The notes below the pieces were generated by a model. That model had not been told where the DNA came from. It worked only from the letters and a program-made list of their open reading frames with translations, and searched no databases. A stretch of 64,000 nucleotides of DNA from Sandaracinobacteroides sp039808025 (lineage in GTDB: Bacteria; Pseudomonadota; Alphaproteobacteria; Sphingomonadales; Sphingomonadaceae), in NCBI GenBank assembly GCA_039808025.1, contig JBDHSK010000004.1:223038-287037 (forward strand), given 5' to 3'. Made by a program: the position numbers and the translations under genes. Shown piece after piece: positions 19,323-27,227 of the stretch; within the stretch, counting starts at the first letter, position 1; the number at the start of each line of letters is the position of its first letter.

Positions 19323-20306
19323 GTGAGTGAGGCACTGGTTCGCCAGCGGCTCGACGCCAACCCGCGCGATGTCGAGGCGCTGCTGGCGATGGGTGAGCTG
19401 AAAGTGCAGGTCGGCGACACGCGGGCAGCGGCATCGTGGTTTCGCGCCGCTGTCAGGCAGGCGCAGGTGCAGCCGGTGGCGTCGGTTCTGCACCCTTATC
19501 TCGATCGCGCCGCCCGCTACATTGAAACCGCCGGGGCAGCGTTCGAGGCGCACCTGCTGGCAACCATCGGTGATGCCGCCGAAGTGCCGCGTGTCCGCCA
19601 CGCCATCGACCTGCTGACCGGCCGCCAGGAACTGTATCTGCAACAGCCGTCGATGTTCTATTTTCCCGGCCTGCCGCAGCGGGCGTTTTATGAACGCGAC
19701 GAATTCCCGTGGCTGGCCGAGGTAGAGGCTGCAACGCCGGCGATGACCGCCGAACTGCGCGAGCGGCTGGCCGACGGCGAAGATTTCCGCCCCTACGTCG
19801 AGACTTCGCCCGACCGTCCGGCCCCCAACAACCCGCTGCGCGACGATAATCGCTGGGGGGCGCATTATTTCTGGCGCTCGGGCGAGCGTATTGCCGACCA
19901 TGCCGATCGGGCGCCCGCCACCATGGCGGCGCTGGCGCTGGCGCCCATCCCGGTGATTGCCGGGCGCTCTCCCATGGCGTTGTGGAGCATTTTGAAGCCC
20001 GGCGCCCACATCCTGCCTCACCATGGCGTTCTGAACACCCGGTTGATCTGCCATGTGCCGCTGATTTCCAACCCCGCGTGCGGGCTGCGGGTGGGTGCTG
20101 AAACCCGCGGCTGGGAACCGGGCAAGGCGCTGATTTTCGACGACAGTTTCGAGCATGAGGCATGGAATCGCGGCCGGGAAACCCGGGTCATCCTGCTGTT
20201 CGAGATTTGGCGCCCGGAAATCGCCGCTGAGGAACGCCTGGCGCTCACCCGTCTGTTCGAGGCCATCAGCGATTTCGGCGAGACCCAGTCGGGCGGCGCC
20301 CTGTAA
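19323..20306 (+). CDS. aspartyl/asparaginyl beta-hydroxylase domain protein
   Basis: 2-oxoglutarate/Fe(II)-type hydroxylase of the aspartyl/asparaginyl beta-hydroxylase family, with an N-terminal TPR-like helical region (ALLAMGELKVQVGDTRAAASWFRAA). The 327-residue product uses GTG at 19323, preceded by AGGAAGG. The C-terminal domain has the conserved LKPGAHILPHHGVLNTRLICH and FDDSFEHEAWN segments supplying the iron-binding histidines and the WRP ending typical of the family. Bacterial members act on proteins or on lipid A acyl chains (LpxO-like); which applies here is unknown. Confidence 0.85.
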   Translation: MSEALVRQRLDANPRDVEALLAMGELKVQVGDTRAAASWFRAAVRQAQVQPVASVLHPYLDRAARYIETAGAAFEAHLLATIGDAAEVPRVRHAIDLLTGRQELYLQQPSMFYFPGLPQRAFYERDEFPWLAEVEAATPAMTAELRERLADGEDFRPYVETSPDRPAPNNPLRDDNRWGAHYFWRSGERIADHADRAPATMAALALAPIPVIAGRSPMALWSILKPGAHILPHHGVLNTRLICHVPLISNPACGLRVGAETRGWEPGKALIFDDSFEHEAWNRGRETRVILLFEIWRPEIAAEERLALTRLFEAISDFGETQSGGAL

Positions 20307-20383
20307 GGCGCGTGCCGCCATTTCCTCTTTTCGCGATGCCGCGTCGCCGTTACACAAGTGGGGAATTGGCAGGAGACAGACCA

Positions 20384-20863
20384 ATGCGGTTTTGGGTAGC
20401 GGCGTGTGCGGGGCTGGTATTGGCGGGCCCGGCGGTGGCTCAGGACAACCCCCGTGACAAGGATCTGGGGGACCGCGCCGAAGCGGTGGTGAGCCAGCCA
20501 CTGAAAGACCTGGGGGCGATCCGCAAGAACCCGCCGAAGATTCTGGTGAAGGCCGCAGCGAACCCCTATTCGCTGGCCGGAATGCGGGGGTGCCGGGATT
20601 ACAGCGCCGAGATTCGTCGCCTCTCTGAAGTGCTGGGACCCGATTTCGGCCACCGCAGCGAAGAAGGCGGGCCGCAGGCCGGCCAGGTGGCGCAGGCCGG
20701 CGCCTCGGCGATCGTCAATTCGCTGATTCCGTTTCGTGGCGTAGTTCGCGAGGCGACCGGCGCAGCCGCTGCTGACCGCCGCCTCCAGCACATGATGGCC
20801 GCCGGCTACGCGCGGCGCGGTTTCCTTGCCGGCTATGGCAAGGCGCGCGGCTTCAAAGGCTGA
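20384..20863 (+). CDS. small exported hypothetical protein
   Basis: Unrecognised protein of 159 residues. A signal peptide (MRFWVAACAGLVLAGPAVAQ) is followed by a short mature domain with GMRGCRDYSAEIRRLSEVLGPDF and a C-terminal alanine-rich helix ending ARRGFLAGYGKARGFKG. An AGGAG site at 20371-20375 fixes the ATG at 20384. It is 77 bases downstream of the hydroxylase gene, on the same strand. No function is proposed. Confidence 0.75.
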   Translation: MRFWVAACAGLVLAGPAVAQDNPRDKDLGDRAEAVVSQPLKDLGAIRKNPPKILVKAAANPYSLAGMRGCRDYSAEIRRLSEVLGPDFGHRSEEGGPQAGQVAQAGASAIVNSLIPFRGVVREATGAAAADRRLQHMMAAGYARRGFLAGYGKARGFKG

Positions 20864-20927
20864 CAGGCAGGCGATCCGGCCCCAGCGGATGACGTGTTGA
20901 CAAGCTCCGGTAGGGCGGGCCGTGCGC

Positions 20928-21476
20928 TCAGCGCGGTGAGCGCTTGGCGAGGATGCGTTGCAGCGTGCGACGGTGCATTTTCAGCCGCCGCGCCGTTTCC
21001 GAGACGTTGCGGTCGCACAGTTCGTAAACGCGCTGGATATGTTCCCAGCGCACCCGGTCGGCCGACATCGGCTCGGCAGGAGGTTCGGGGCGTTCGTCGC
21101 CCTTGGCGAGCAGCGTGGTAATCAGGTCGTCAGGGTCGGCGGGCTTGGCGAGATAATCGATCGCCCCTTCCTTCACGGCGGCCACCGCTGTCGCCAGATT
21201 GCCATAGCCGGTCAGCACCACCACCCGGATGTCGGCGAAGCGCTGGCGCAATTCCGCCACCAGTTCAAGCCCGTTGCCGTCGCCCAGCCGCAGATCGACG
21301 ACGGCATAGTCGGGTTGTATCTGTGCCATCAGCTGGCGTGCTGCTGCCAGGCTGTCGGCGGCCTGCACATCGAACCCGCGGCGGCCCAGCGTCAGTGCCA
21401 GACGCTGGCGGAAGGCGGCATCATCGTCTGCCAGCAGCAGGGTGCCATGCGATTGCGCCGGATCCACCGTCATCAT
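20928..21476 (-). CDS. regA: response regulator of the RegA/PrrA/ActR family
   Basis: Transcriptional regulator of redox-controlled genes, partner of RegB. The 182 residues have a receiver domain with the acidic pocket (ADDDA, 16-20), phosphoacceptor Asp61 in VVDLRLGDGNGLELV, conserved Thr/Lys in VLTGYGN and YLAKP, and a C-terminal Fis-type helix-turn-helix (NVSETARRLKMHRRTLQRILAKRSPR) that is almost invariant in this family. It overlaps the end of regB by four bases (ATGA). In other alphaproteobacteria RegBA controls cbb3 oxidase, photosynthesis and carbon and nitrogen fixation; here the cco operon and a SCO1 gene are nearby. Confidence 0.95.
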   Translation of the reverse strand: MMTVDPAQSHGTLLLADDDAAFRQRLALTLGRRGFDVQAADSLAAARQLMAQIQPDYAVVDLRLGDGNGLELVAELRQRFADIRVVVLTGYGNLATAVAAVKEGAIDYLAKPADPDDLITTLLAKGDERPEPPAEPMSADRVRWEHIQRVYELCDRNVSETARRLKMHRRTLQRILAKRSPR

Positions 21477-22822
21477 TCTCCTGTTCTGTCGCCCGCACTG
21501 CTGCCTGCTCTTTCAAGGCGTTGCTGCTGCACTGCTTCGATATCCTGCTTTCTCCACACAAGTTCAACCCTTGCGCCGCCTCCCGGGCGGTTGGAAAATG
21601 TCAGGTGGCCGCCGGTGCGTTCAAGCAGCGTGGTGGCAATGAAGATGCCAAGCCCGGTGGATTGCGACCGCGAGATCGAGGGGCCAAGAAACGGCTCACC
21701 CAGCAGCGGCAGCAGTTCCGGAGGGAAGCCGGGGCCGTCGTCCTCGATCCGCAGCCAGACTTCCTCGGCGTCCTCGCCGGCGATCGCCTGCACTTCGCTG
21801 GCGGCATGGCGCAGGGCATTGGCAATGATGTTGTGCAGGCCATGCAGCAGTTCCGGCGAGCGGGTGATGCGCGGGCCACCGCCCTTTTCCCACGGGGCGT
21901 GGATGCGAACCGGCACCCGCATCGGCTGAAATGGCGCCAGCACCTCGTGCAGCAGGGCGGGCAGCGGCAGATCGGGGAAGGGGTCGTCGTGCTCGGCTTC
22001 TTCCGACATGCGGGTGAGGATGTCGCGGCAGCGCCTGGTTTCCTGTTCCAGCAGCAGCACATCGGCGCCCAGATCGGGGTCTGCCCCCAGGGCATCGCGC
22101 AGGTCGCGGGCGATCAGGGTGATGGTGCCCAGTGGCCCGCCCAGTTCGTGGGCGGCAGCGGCGGCAAAGCTGCCAAGCGCCCCCATGCGCCCCTCGCGTT
22201 CGAGCGCGGCCTGGGTGGCGATCAAGGCCACCTGTCGGCGCCGGCCTTCGGCGGATATCTGCCACACATAGGCCGCCAGGAACAGCATGCCGAGCGCAAT
22301 GGCTACCAGCATGGCCAGCCGGTAGAGATCGGGCAGCACCGGCGGCGGGCTGCCCCCCCAGGGCAGCGGCAGATGCCAGCGCCACAGAATCACCAGAAGC
22401 ACCAGCGCCACCGTCACCAGCAGGCTGGTGGCGCGTGACGACAGCACGGCGGCGGCAATGGTGACTGGCACCAGCAGCAGCAGGGCAAAGGGATTGTAAA
22501 GCCCGCCGGTCAGGAACAGCAGCACCCACAATTGCACCAGATCGAAGGCCAGCAGCAGCAACGCGATGCGGCCGCTTACCCGGTCACGGCGGCGATACAG
22601 CCAGTTGAGAACGAGGTTGAGGACGGCCGCCGCTGCCAGTGCCGACAGCAGCCCCGGCCATGGCAGCCGGTAGCCCAGCAGAACCCCTACCAGCAGCAGC
22701 GTGACCGACTGGCCGCTGATCGCCACCCAGCGCAGCTTGACAAGGGTGCTGACCCGTACGCCGGGGCGGTCGAGCGCCAGCGGTTCCCGGCCGCCGTGGC
22801 TGCGTCGGCCTACCGGAATCAA
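21473..22822 (-). CDS. regB: redox-sensing histidine kinase of the RegB/PrrB/ActS family
   Basis: Membrane sensor kinase that responds to the redox state of the quinone pool. The 449 residues have six membrane helices (about 28-190) with the ubiquinone-sensing motif GGLYNPF (106-112), phosphorylated His225 in AAAHELGGPLGTI, the redox-active cysteine Cys265 in ETRRCRDIL, and ATP-binding boxes IIANALRHA and EDDGPGFP. The only reasonable start is TTG at 22822, overlapping the stop of the ankyrin gene. That implies coupled, weak initiation in an ankyrin-regB-regA operon. Confidence 0.95.
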   Translation of the reverse strand: MIPVGRRSHGGREPLALDRPGVRVSTLVKLRWVAISGQSVTLLLVGVLLGYRLPWPGLLSALAAAAVLNLVLNWLYRRRDRVSGRIALLLLAFDLVQLWVLLFLTGGLYNPFALLLLVPVTIAAAVLSSRATSLLVTVALVLLVILWRWHLPLPWGGSPPPVLPDLYRLAMLVAIALGMLFLAAYVWQISAEGRRRQVALIATQAALEREGRMGALGSFAAAAAHELGGPLGTITLIARDLRDALGADPDLGADVLLLEQETRRCRDILTRMSEEAEHDDPFPDLPLPALLHEVLAPFQPMRVPVRIHAPWEKGGGPRITRSPELLHGLHNIIANALRHAASEVQAIAGEDAEEVWLRIEDDGPGFPPELLPLLGEPFLGPSISRSQSTGLGIFIATTLLERTGGHLTFSNRPGGGARVELVWRKQDIEAVQQQRLERAGSSAGDRTGE

Positions 22823-23475
22823 AGCTGCGGACCTGCCTTCTTGCTGTTTTTCAGCGGCTTGGCATCGGCCAGCAGCCTGGCGATCTGGACCGCACGGGAA
22901 TCGCGTTCGGCATAGTCGCGCGCCGACATGCCGGTGAGGTTGTCGGCGCGATCAGGATCGGCGCCATTGGCAAGCAGCAGGCGCACGCTGTCGGCATCGC
23001 GGGCGTGCACCGCCTTGATGAGTGCGGTTTCCCCCTTGCTGTTGCTGGCGTTTACCTGGGCGCGGCCGGCCAGCAGTACCCGGATTCCCTCGGGAAAGCT
23101 GTTTTGCGCGGCGATCATCAATGGCGTTTCGCCATCGCGGTCTTTCAGGTTCACATCGGCGCCGCCCTGCATCAGGAAGCCCATCCATGGGGTGTCGCGG
23201 CGCTTGATGGCGATGATGAGCGCGGTTTCCCCGGTGTCGAAATCGCGGTGGTTGATGATGGTGCTTCCGGGCTTGTCCATCAGCGATTTGGCCTTGTTGA
23301 CGTCGCGCTCGCGCACTGCCTTCAGAAAGGTGTAGCCATCGGAAAAAGTCTGTGCGGAAGCCGGCGCCGCCATCGGGTCCAGCGGTATCGCCGGCACTGC
23401 CAGCAGCAGCCCGACGGTGGCCAGCCTGCGCAACGTGCGGCCGGCCCTTGTGTCCTTGCGCCTGTCCATGTTCAT
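22819..23475 (-). CDS. exported ankyrin-repeat protein
   Basis: The 218 residues have a signal peptide or anchor (LATVGLLLAVPAIPLDPM... to about residue 42) followed by three to four ankyrin repeats (GETALIIAIKRRD, GETPLMIAAQNSF, GETALIKAVHARD, GMSARDYAERD). The fold mediates protein contacts; the partner is unknown. It is probably the first gene of the operon with regB and regA, since its stop overlaps the regB TTG start. It is transcribed divergently from the SCO1 gene, 42 bases away, so both promoters must lie in that short gap. Confidence 0.85.
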   Translation of the reverse strand: MNMDRRKDTRAGRTLRRLATVGLLLAVPAIPLDPMAAPASAQTFSDGYTFLKAVRERDVNKAKSLMDKPGSTIINHRDFDTGETALIIAIKRRDTPWMGFLMQGGADVNLKDRDGETPLMIAAQNSFPEGIRVLLAGRAQVNASNSKGETALIKAVHARDADSVRLLLANGADPDRADNLTGMSARDYAERDSRAVQIARLLADAKPLKNSKKAGPQL

Positions 23476-23517
23476 TCCTTTGTTTCCTGCATTGCCGATA
23501 AACTATAAGGGGCAGGG

Positions 23518-24126
23518 ATGAACAGACGTCTTGCCGTATATATCGCTGTCGTGGTCGCAGTTGTGTTGGCGGTGGGCGCCGCCATCTGGTGGCAGCGCCC
23601 CGCTGCCCCTCAGGGTAATCTGTCGGGCACTGCCGTTGGCGGCCCGTTCACCCTGGTCGACGAAAAGGGCGGGACGGTCGATCAGGACAGCTATGCCGGC
23701 AAGTGGCGGCTGATGTATTTCGGCTATACCTACTGCCCTGATATCTGCCCGACCGATACCGCCAAGATGGCGCAGGCACTGACCCTCCTCGAGGCCGAGC
23801 ATCCGGGGGCGCTGGCCCGCGTCGCCCCCTTGTTCGTGACCGTCGACCCCGAGCGCGACACCCCGGCGGTGCTGGCCGAGTTCACCGGACATTTCCATCC
23901 GGCGATCATCGGGCTCACTGGCTCGCGCGCCCAGATCGACGCCATGCTGAAAACTTTCCGTATCTATGCCCAGAAGGTGCCTGGGGCCACCGAGGGCAGC
24001 TACACCCTCGATCATCTGGCGGTCTTCTACCTGATGGATCCTGAAAACCGCCCCGTTGCCTTCCTTGCCAGCCAGACGGCCACCCCCCGCGATATTGCCG
24101 ACCTGCTGGCCAGGTATCTGACATGA
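23518..24126 (+). CDS. SCO1/SenC-type copper chaperone
   Basis: Thioredoxin-fold protein anchored to the inner membrane that delivers copper to, or reduces cysteines of, cytochrome oxidase subunits. The 202 residues have an N-terminal membrane helix (5-25), the metal motif Cys73-Pro-Asp-Ile-Cys77 in GYTYCPDICPTD and the third copper ligand His166 in TLDHLAVFYLMD. Together with ccoG, ccoI and RegBA it completes a local set for oxidase control and metal assembly. Its last four bases overlap the next gene (ATGA). Confidence 0.94.
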   Translation: MNRRLAVYIAVVVAVVLAVGAAIWWQRPAAPQGNLSGTAVGGPFTLVDEKGGTVDQDSYAGKWRLMYFGYTYCPDICPTDTAKMAQALTLLEAEHPGALARVAPLFVTVDPERDTPAVLAEFTGHFHPAIIGLTGSRAQIDAMLKTFRIYAQKVPGATEGSYTLDHLAVFYLMDPENRPVAFLASQTATPRDIADLLARYLT

Positions 24127-24641
24127 TCCGCGACCGCTTCTGGGAACGCTTCAGCCTTGCCGAACTCAACCGCGAGGAGTGGGAGGCGCTGTGCGATGGC
24201 TGCGGCAAATGCTGCCTGCACAAGCTGGAAGACGAGGAAACCGGGCGAATCTATCGCACCAATGTGGCGTGCAAGCTGCTCGATCGGCACAGCGCCCGCT
24301 GCTCCGATTATCCGCGCCGTCTGCAGTTCGTGCCCGATTGCATCCAGTTGTCAGCGACTCTGGTTCCAAAGCTCGACTGGCTGCCGCAGACCTGTGGCTA
24401 CCGTCGGGTTGCCGAAGGGAAGCCATTGCCCGGCTGGCATCACCTGATTTCCGGAAGCCGGGAAACCGTGCATCTGGCCGGGGCCTCGATCCGTGGCTGG
24501 ACGGTAAGCGAAACCGATGCCGGCGATCTGGAATATCACATCCTCGACCCCGACGACGAGGATGACGACCCCGGCGACGACTGTTGCGAAACGCCCGCCG
24601 GTCAGATGCCCGTTGGGGAACCAGCCGGAACGGTCGAATAG
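24123..24641 (+). CDS. YcgN family cysteine-cluster protein
   Basis: Member of the UPF0260/YcgN family with a CxxCxxxCC-like zinc or iron cluster, function unknown. The 172 residues contain LCDGCGKCCLHKLEDEETG (about 23-41), VACKLLD, ARCSDYPRR, VPDCIQL and QTCGYRR, as in the family, and end in an unusual acidic tail (DPDDEDDDPGDD). It is translationally coupled to the SCO1 gene and may therefore share a role in metal handling, which is inference only. Its 3' end overlaps the convergent GAF gene by 40 bases. Confidence 0.9.
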   Translation: MIRDRFWERFSLAELNREEWEALCDGCGKCCLHKLEDEETGRIYRTNVACKLLDRHSARCSDYPRRLQFVPDCIQLSATLVPKLDWLPQTCGYRRVAEGKPLPGWHHLISGSRETVHLAGASIRGWTVSETDAGDLEYHILDPDDEDDDPGDDCCETPAGQMPVGEPAGTVE

Positions 24642-25156
24642 CGGAAGGGGGCGCTTCCGGCGATCAGGCGGTTGACGAGAGGTTGCAAACCGGCCTGATC
24701 ATCGTTGACGAAGCGATCGGTGACCGGGCTGTCGATATCGAGCACGCCGATGATCGCCCCGCCCTGCCACAGCGGCAGAACGATCTCGGAACGTGACGCA
24801 GCATCGCAGGCGATATGGCCGGGAAAGGCGTTGACATCGGCGACGATGACCGGCGCCTGCCGGGCAACGGCCGTTCCGCAAACCCCCTTGCCAATGGCGA
24901 TGCGGGTGCAGGCCGGCAGCCCCTGGAACGGGCCGACCACCAGATCGCCGCTTGATGGTTCGATCAGATAGAAGCCCGCCCAGTTGATAGCGGGCAGGCC
25001 ATGGAACAGCAGCGCCGCGCAGTTGGCGGCATTGGCGAGGAAATTGCGTTCGCCGATCATCAGGGCGGCGAGCTGCTGGTCCAGCTGGCGGTACAGTTCC
25101 GCCCTGGGCAGGTGTGGATCAATGGGCAGCAGACTGTGCATCAGCTGGTCATGCAC
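24602..25156 (-). CDS. free methionine-(R)-sulfoxide reductase, GAF domain
   Basis: Cytoplasmic GAF-fold enzyme that reduces free Met-R-sulfoxide. The 184-residue product has the three redox cysteines of the family in PACTRIAIGKGVCGTAVA and GHIACDAASRSEIVLPL, plus NWAGFYLI near the N-terminus. GTG at 25156 is the likely start (AAAAAGG just upstream); ATG at 25141 is possible but has no ribosome-binding site. It overlaps the 3' end of the ycgN-like gene tail to tail. Confidence 0.9.
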   Translation of the reverse strand: MHDQLMHSLLPIDPHLPRAELYRQLDQQLAALMIGERNFLANAANCAALLFHGLPAINWAGFYLIEPSSGDLVVGPFQGLPACTRIAIGKGVCGTAVARQAPVIVADVNAFPGHIACDAASRSEIVLPLWQGGAIIGVLDIDSPVTDRFVNDDQAGLQPLVNRLIAGSAPFRYSTVPAGSPTGI

Positions 25157-25187
25157 AGCCTTTTTGGCCTGGGCAAGAGGCGCGGTC

Positions 25188-25614
25188 TCAGCCGATTACG
25201 CGGGCGCGCAGCCTGGCGTATTCATCGGCGGAAATGGCGCCGTCGGCCTTCAGCTTGTCGAGCTTGACCAGTTCGTCGGCAGCCGAAACACCGACGAATT
25301 CCCGCAGTTCCTCGCGGGCGCGAGATACATTGGCGACGTGGCGTTCCGACATGCCGCGCGACTGGGTGAGCACATAGGCGAGCACACCAAGCAGTGGCAG
25401 CAGCAAGAGGAAGATGATCCACAGCACCTTGGCGAAACCGCCGACATCCCTGCGGCGGAACAGGTCTGAGACGATGGTGATGAGCAGCCAGAACCACATC
25501 ACGAACAGGAAGATGGCAACGGCCCAGACAAACGCCCCCCCACAGCCCGCCAAGCATGTTGAGGAGGAAACTGGAACCGCTGGTGGCAGCGGTTGTGGTG
25601 GTTGAAGCGTCCAT
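25188..25614 (-). pseudogene. PLDc_N/SHOCT membrane protein, frameshifted at a homopolymer
   Basis: The intact protein would start at the ATG at 25614 (MDASTTTTAATSGSSFLLNMLGGLWG) and continue in another frame as AFVWAVAIFLFVMWFWLLITIVSDLFRR..., two membrane helices followed by a C-terminal short SHOCT-like helix (LDKLKADGAISADEYARLRARV). The two halves are separated by a seven-base G/C run at 25535-25541; six bases would restore one continuous frame of about 141 residues. It may be a sequencing error, a real pseudogene or a slippage switch. The downstream part alone could start at TTG 25553. The family is small bacterial envelope proteins of unknown role. Confidence 0.75.
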
Positions 25615-25746
25615 GATGATTTACCCCCGGTTGCTGACAGGCGATGTACATATCATCAATCAGCCGACCTGTCAGTTGCCGGTTACCCTGACTGCAACGA
25701 ATGAAGGGCGTTGCCAACCGGCGTTTCCACAGTAAAAAGAAGCACG

Positions 25747-26502
25747 ATGCTGAAGATCGACGACCCGGTGGCGGGCGCTGTCCAGACGATTGCCGGCAGC
25801 AATCACCGCCTGTTGCTGCTGTGCGACCATGCCTCGAACCGCCTGCCCCCCGCCATTGCGCTTGGCGTGCCCGACGCCGCGATGCGTGACCATATCGCCT
25901 ACGACATCGGCGCCGCCGATCTGACGGCGGCGCTGGCTACACAGCTTGGGGCACCTGCCATTCTGGGCGGCTGGTCGCGGCTGCTCGTTGATCTCAACCG
26001 CCCGCCCGCGCAGGCGGTGGTGGCCAGCAGTGATGGCCGGACCATTCCCGGCAATATCGGGCTCGATGCGGCAGCGCTTGATCTGCGGCTGCAGGTGCAT
26101 GCTGCTTTTCACGACGCCATTGCTGCAGCCATTGCTGCACAGCGGCCGCAGCTGCTGGTATCGGTGCACAGCTTCACGCCGGCGCTGGCCAGTGCCCCGG
26201 CGGCACGGCCCTGGCCGATCGCGCTGCTGTGGAACCGCGACGAGCGCGCCACGCGCCCGGCGCTTACCGCCCTGCGGCGAGAATCCCTGTCTGGCCCGGT
26301 GGGCGAGAACCAGCCCTATTCCGGGCGGCAGCTGAACTACACGATGGACCGCCACGCCGAGGCCAACGGCATCGCCTATCTGGGTTTCGAGGTGCGGCAG
26401 GACCTCGTTTCCGACGGTGCCGGAGTGGCGCGCTATGCTGCGATCCTGGCCCGTGCGATCATGGCGGCGCTGACAGCTGCCCCCTTTGCCAATCAGCCCT
26501 GA
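25747..26502 (+). CDS. N-formylglutamate amidohydrolase family protein
   Basis: Zinc-dependent hydrolase related to HutG-type N-formylglutamate deformylase. The 251 residues contain LLLLCDHASNRLP, HIAYDIGAADLT, SRLLVDLNRP, LLVSVHSFTP and NQPYSGRQLNYTMDRHAEANG, the conserved family segments with the metal-binding His and Asp residues. No hut genes lie nearby, so histidine catabolism is not implied. Sphingomonads often keep such an orphan. I prefer ATG 25747, near the usual N-terminus, over an in-frame ATG at 25711. Its stop shares a base with the mtgA start. Confidence 0.85.
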   Translation: MLKIDDPVAGAVQTIAGSNHRLLLLCDHASNRLPPAIALGVPDAAMRDHIAYDIGAADLTAALATQLGAPAILGGWSRLLVDLNRPPAQAVVASSDGRTIPGNIGLDAAALDLRLQVHAAFHDAIAAAIAAQRPQLLVSVHSFTPALASAPAARPWPIALLWNRDERATRPALTALRRESLSGPVGENQPYSGRQLNYTMDRHAEANGIAYLGFEVRQDLVSDGAGVARYAAILARAIMAALTAAPFANQP

Positions 26503-27176
26503 TGTTGTGGCTGCTGAAGGCGCTTCTTAAGCTGGCCCTTGGGCTTCTGGGTTTATCGGTGCTGTGGGTGGGGGTGTATCGCTTCGTCAATCCGCCCACC
26601 ACCTTCCTGATGCTGCGTGACCATGCGCGGGGAACGCCGGTGCAGCAGAGCTGGGTGGCGCTTGCTGCCATCAGCCGCCACATGCCACGGGCGGTGATCG
26701 CTGCCGAAGATGCGCGGTTCTGTGAACATCGTGGCTTCGATATCGCGGCGATGGAGCAGGCGTGGCAGCGCAACCAGAAGGGCGGCAAGGTGCGCGGCGG
26801 ATCGACCATCAGCCAGCAGACGGCCAAGAACGCCTTTCTGTGGCCGGGCCGCACCCTGGTGCGCAAGGGAGTAGAGGCGTGGTTCACCGTGTTGATCGAG
26901 TGGCTGTGGGGTAAGCCGCGCATCATGGAAGTCTATCTGAACATTGCCGAATTCGGCCGGGGCATCTTCGGGGTCGAGGCGGCGAGCCGCCATTATTTCG
27001 ACAAACCGGCAAGTGATCTCAGCCGGCAGGAAGCGGCGCGCCTGGCAGCCATCCTGCCGCAGCCGATCAAGCGTGACGCTGCCTCACCGGGGCGCTACAC
27101 CCGCCGCTATGCCGGGCGCATCACCGCCCGCACCCGGGTGGTTGCCAACGAGGGGCTGGATGCCTGCCTGAAGTGA
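26502..27176 (+). CDS. mtgA: monofunctional biosynthetic peptidoglycan transglycosylase
   Basis: Membrane-anchored glycosyltransferase (GT51) that polymerises lipid II into glycan strands. The 224 residues have one N-terminal helix (8-27), catalytic Glu69 in AAEDARFCEHRGFD, and motifs GGSTISQQTAKNAFLWPGR, EWLWGKPRIMEVYLNIAEFG and FGVEAASRHYF. There is no transpeptidase domain, as expected for MtgA. The ATG overlaps the preceding stop by one base (TGATG). Confidence 0.95.
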   Translation: MLWLLKALLKLALGLLGLSVLWVGVYRFVNPPTTFLMLRDHARGTPVQQSWVALAAISRHMPRAVIAAEDARFCEHRGFDIAAMEQAWQRNQKGGKVRGGSTISQQTAKNAFLWPGRTLVRKGVEAWFTVLIEWLWGKPRIMEVYLNIAEFGRGIFGVEAASRHYFDKPASDLSRQEAARLAAILPQPIKRDAASPGRYTRRYAGRITARTRVVANEGLDACLK

Positions 27177-27227
27177 CCGGGCGCGGCCCGCATGGGGCGA
27201 TGGACCTGGCCATGGCCCGGCCGGTCC

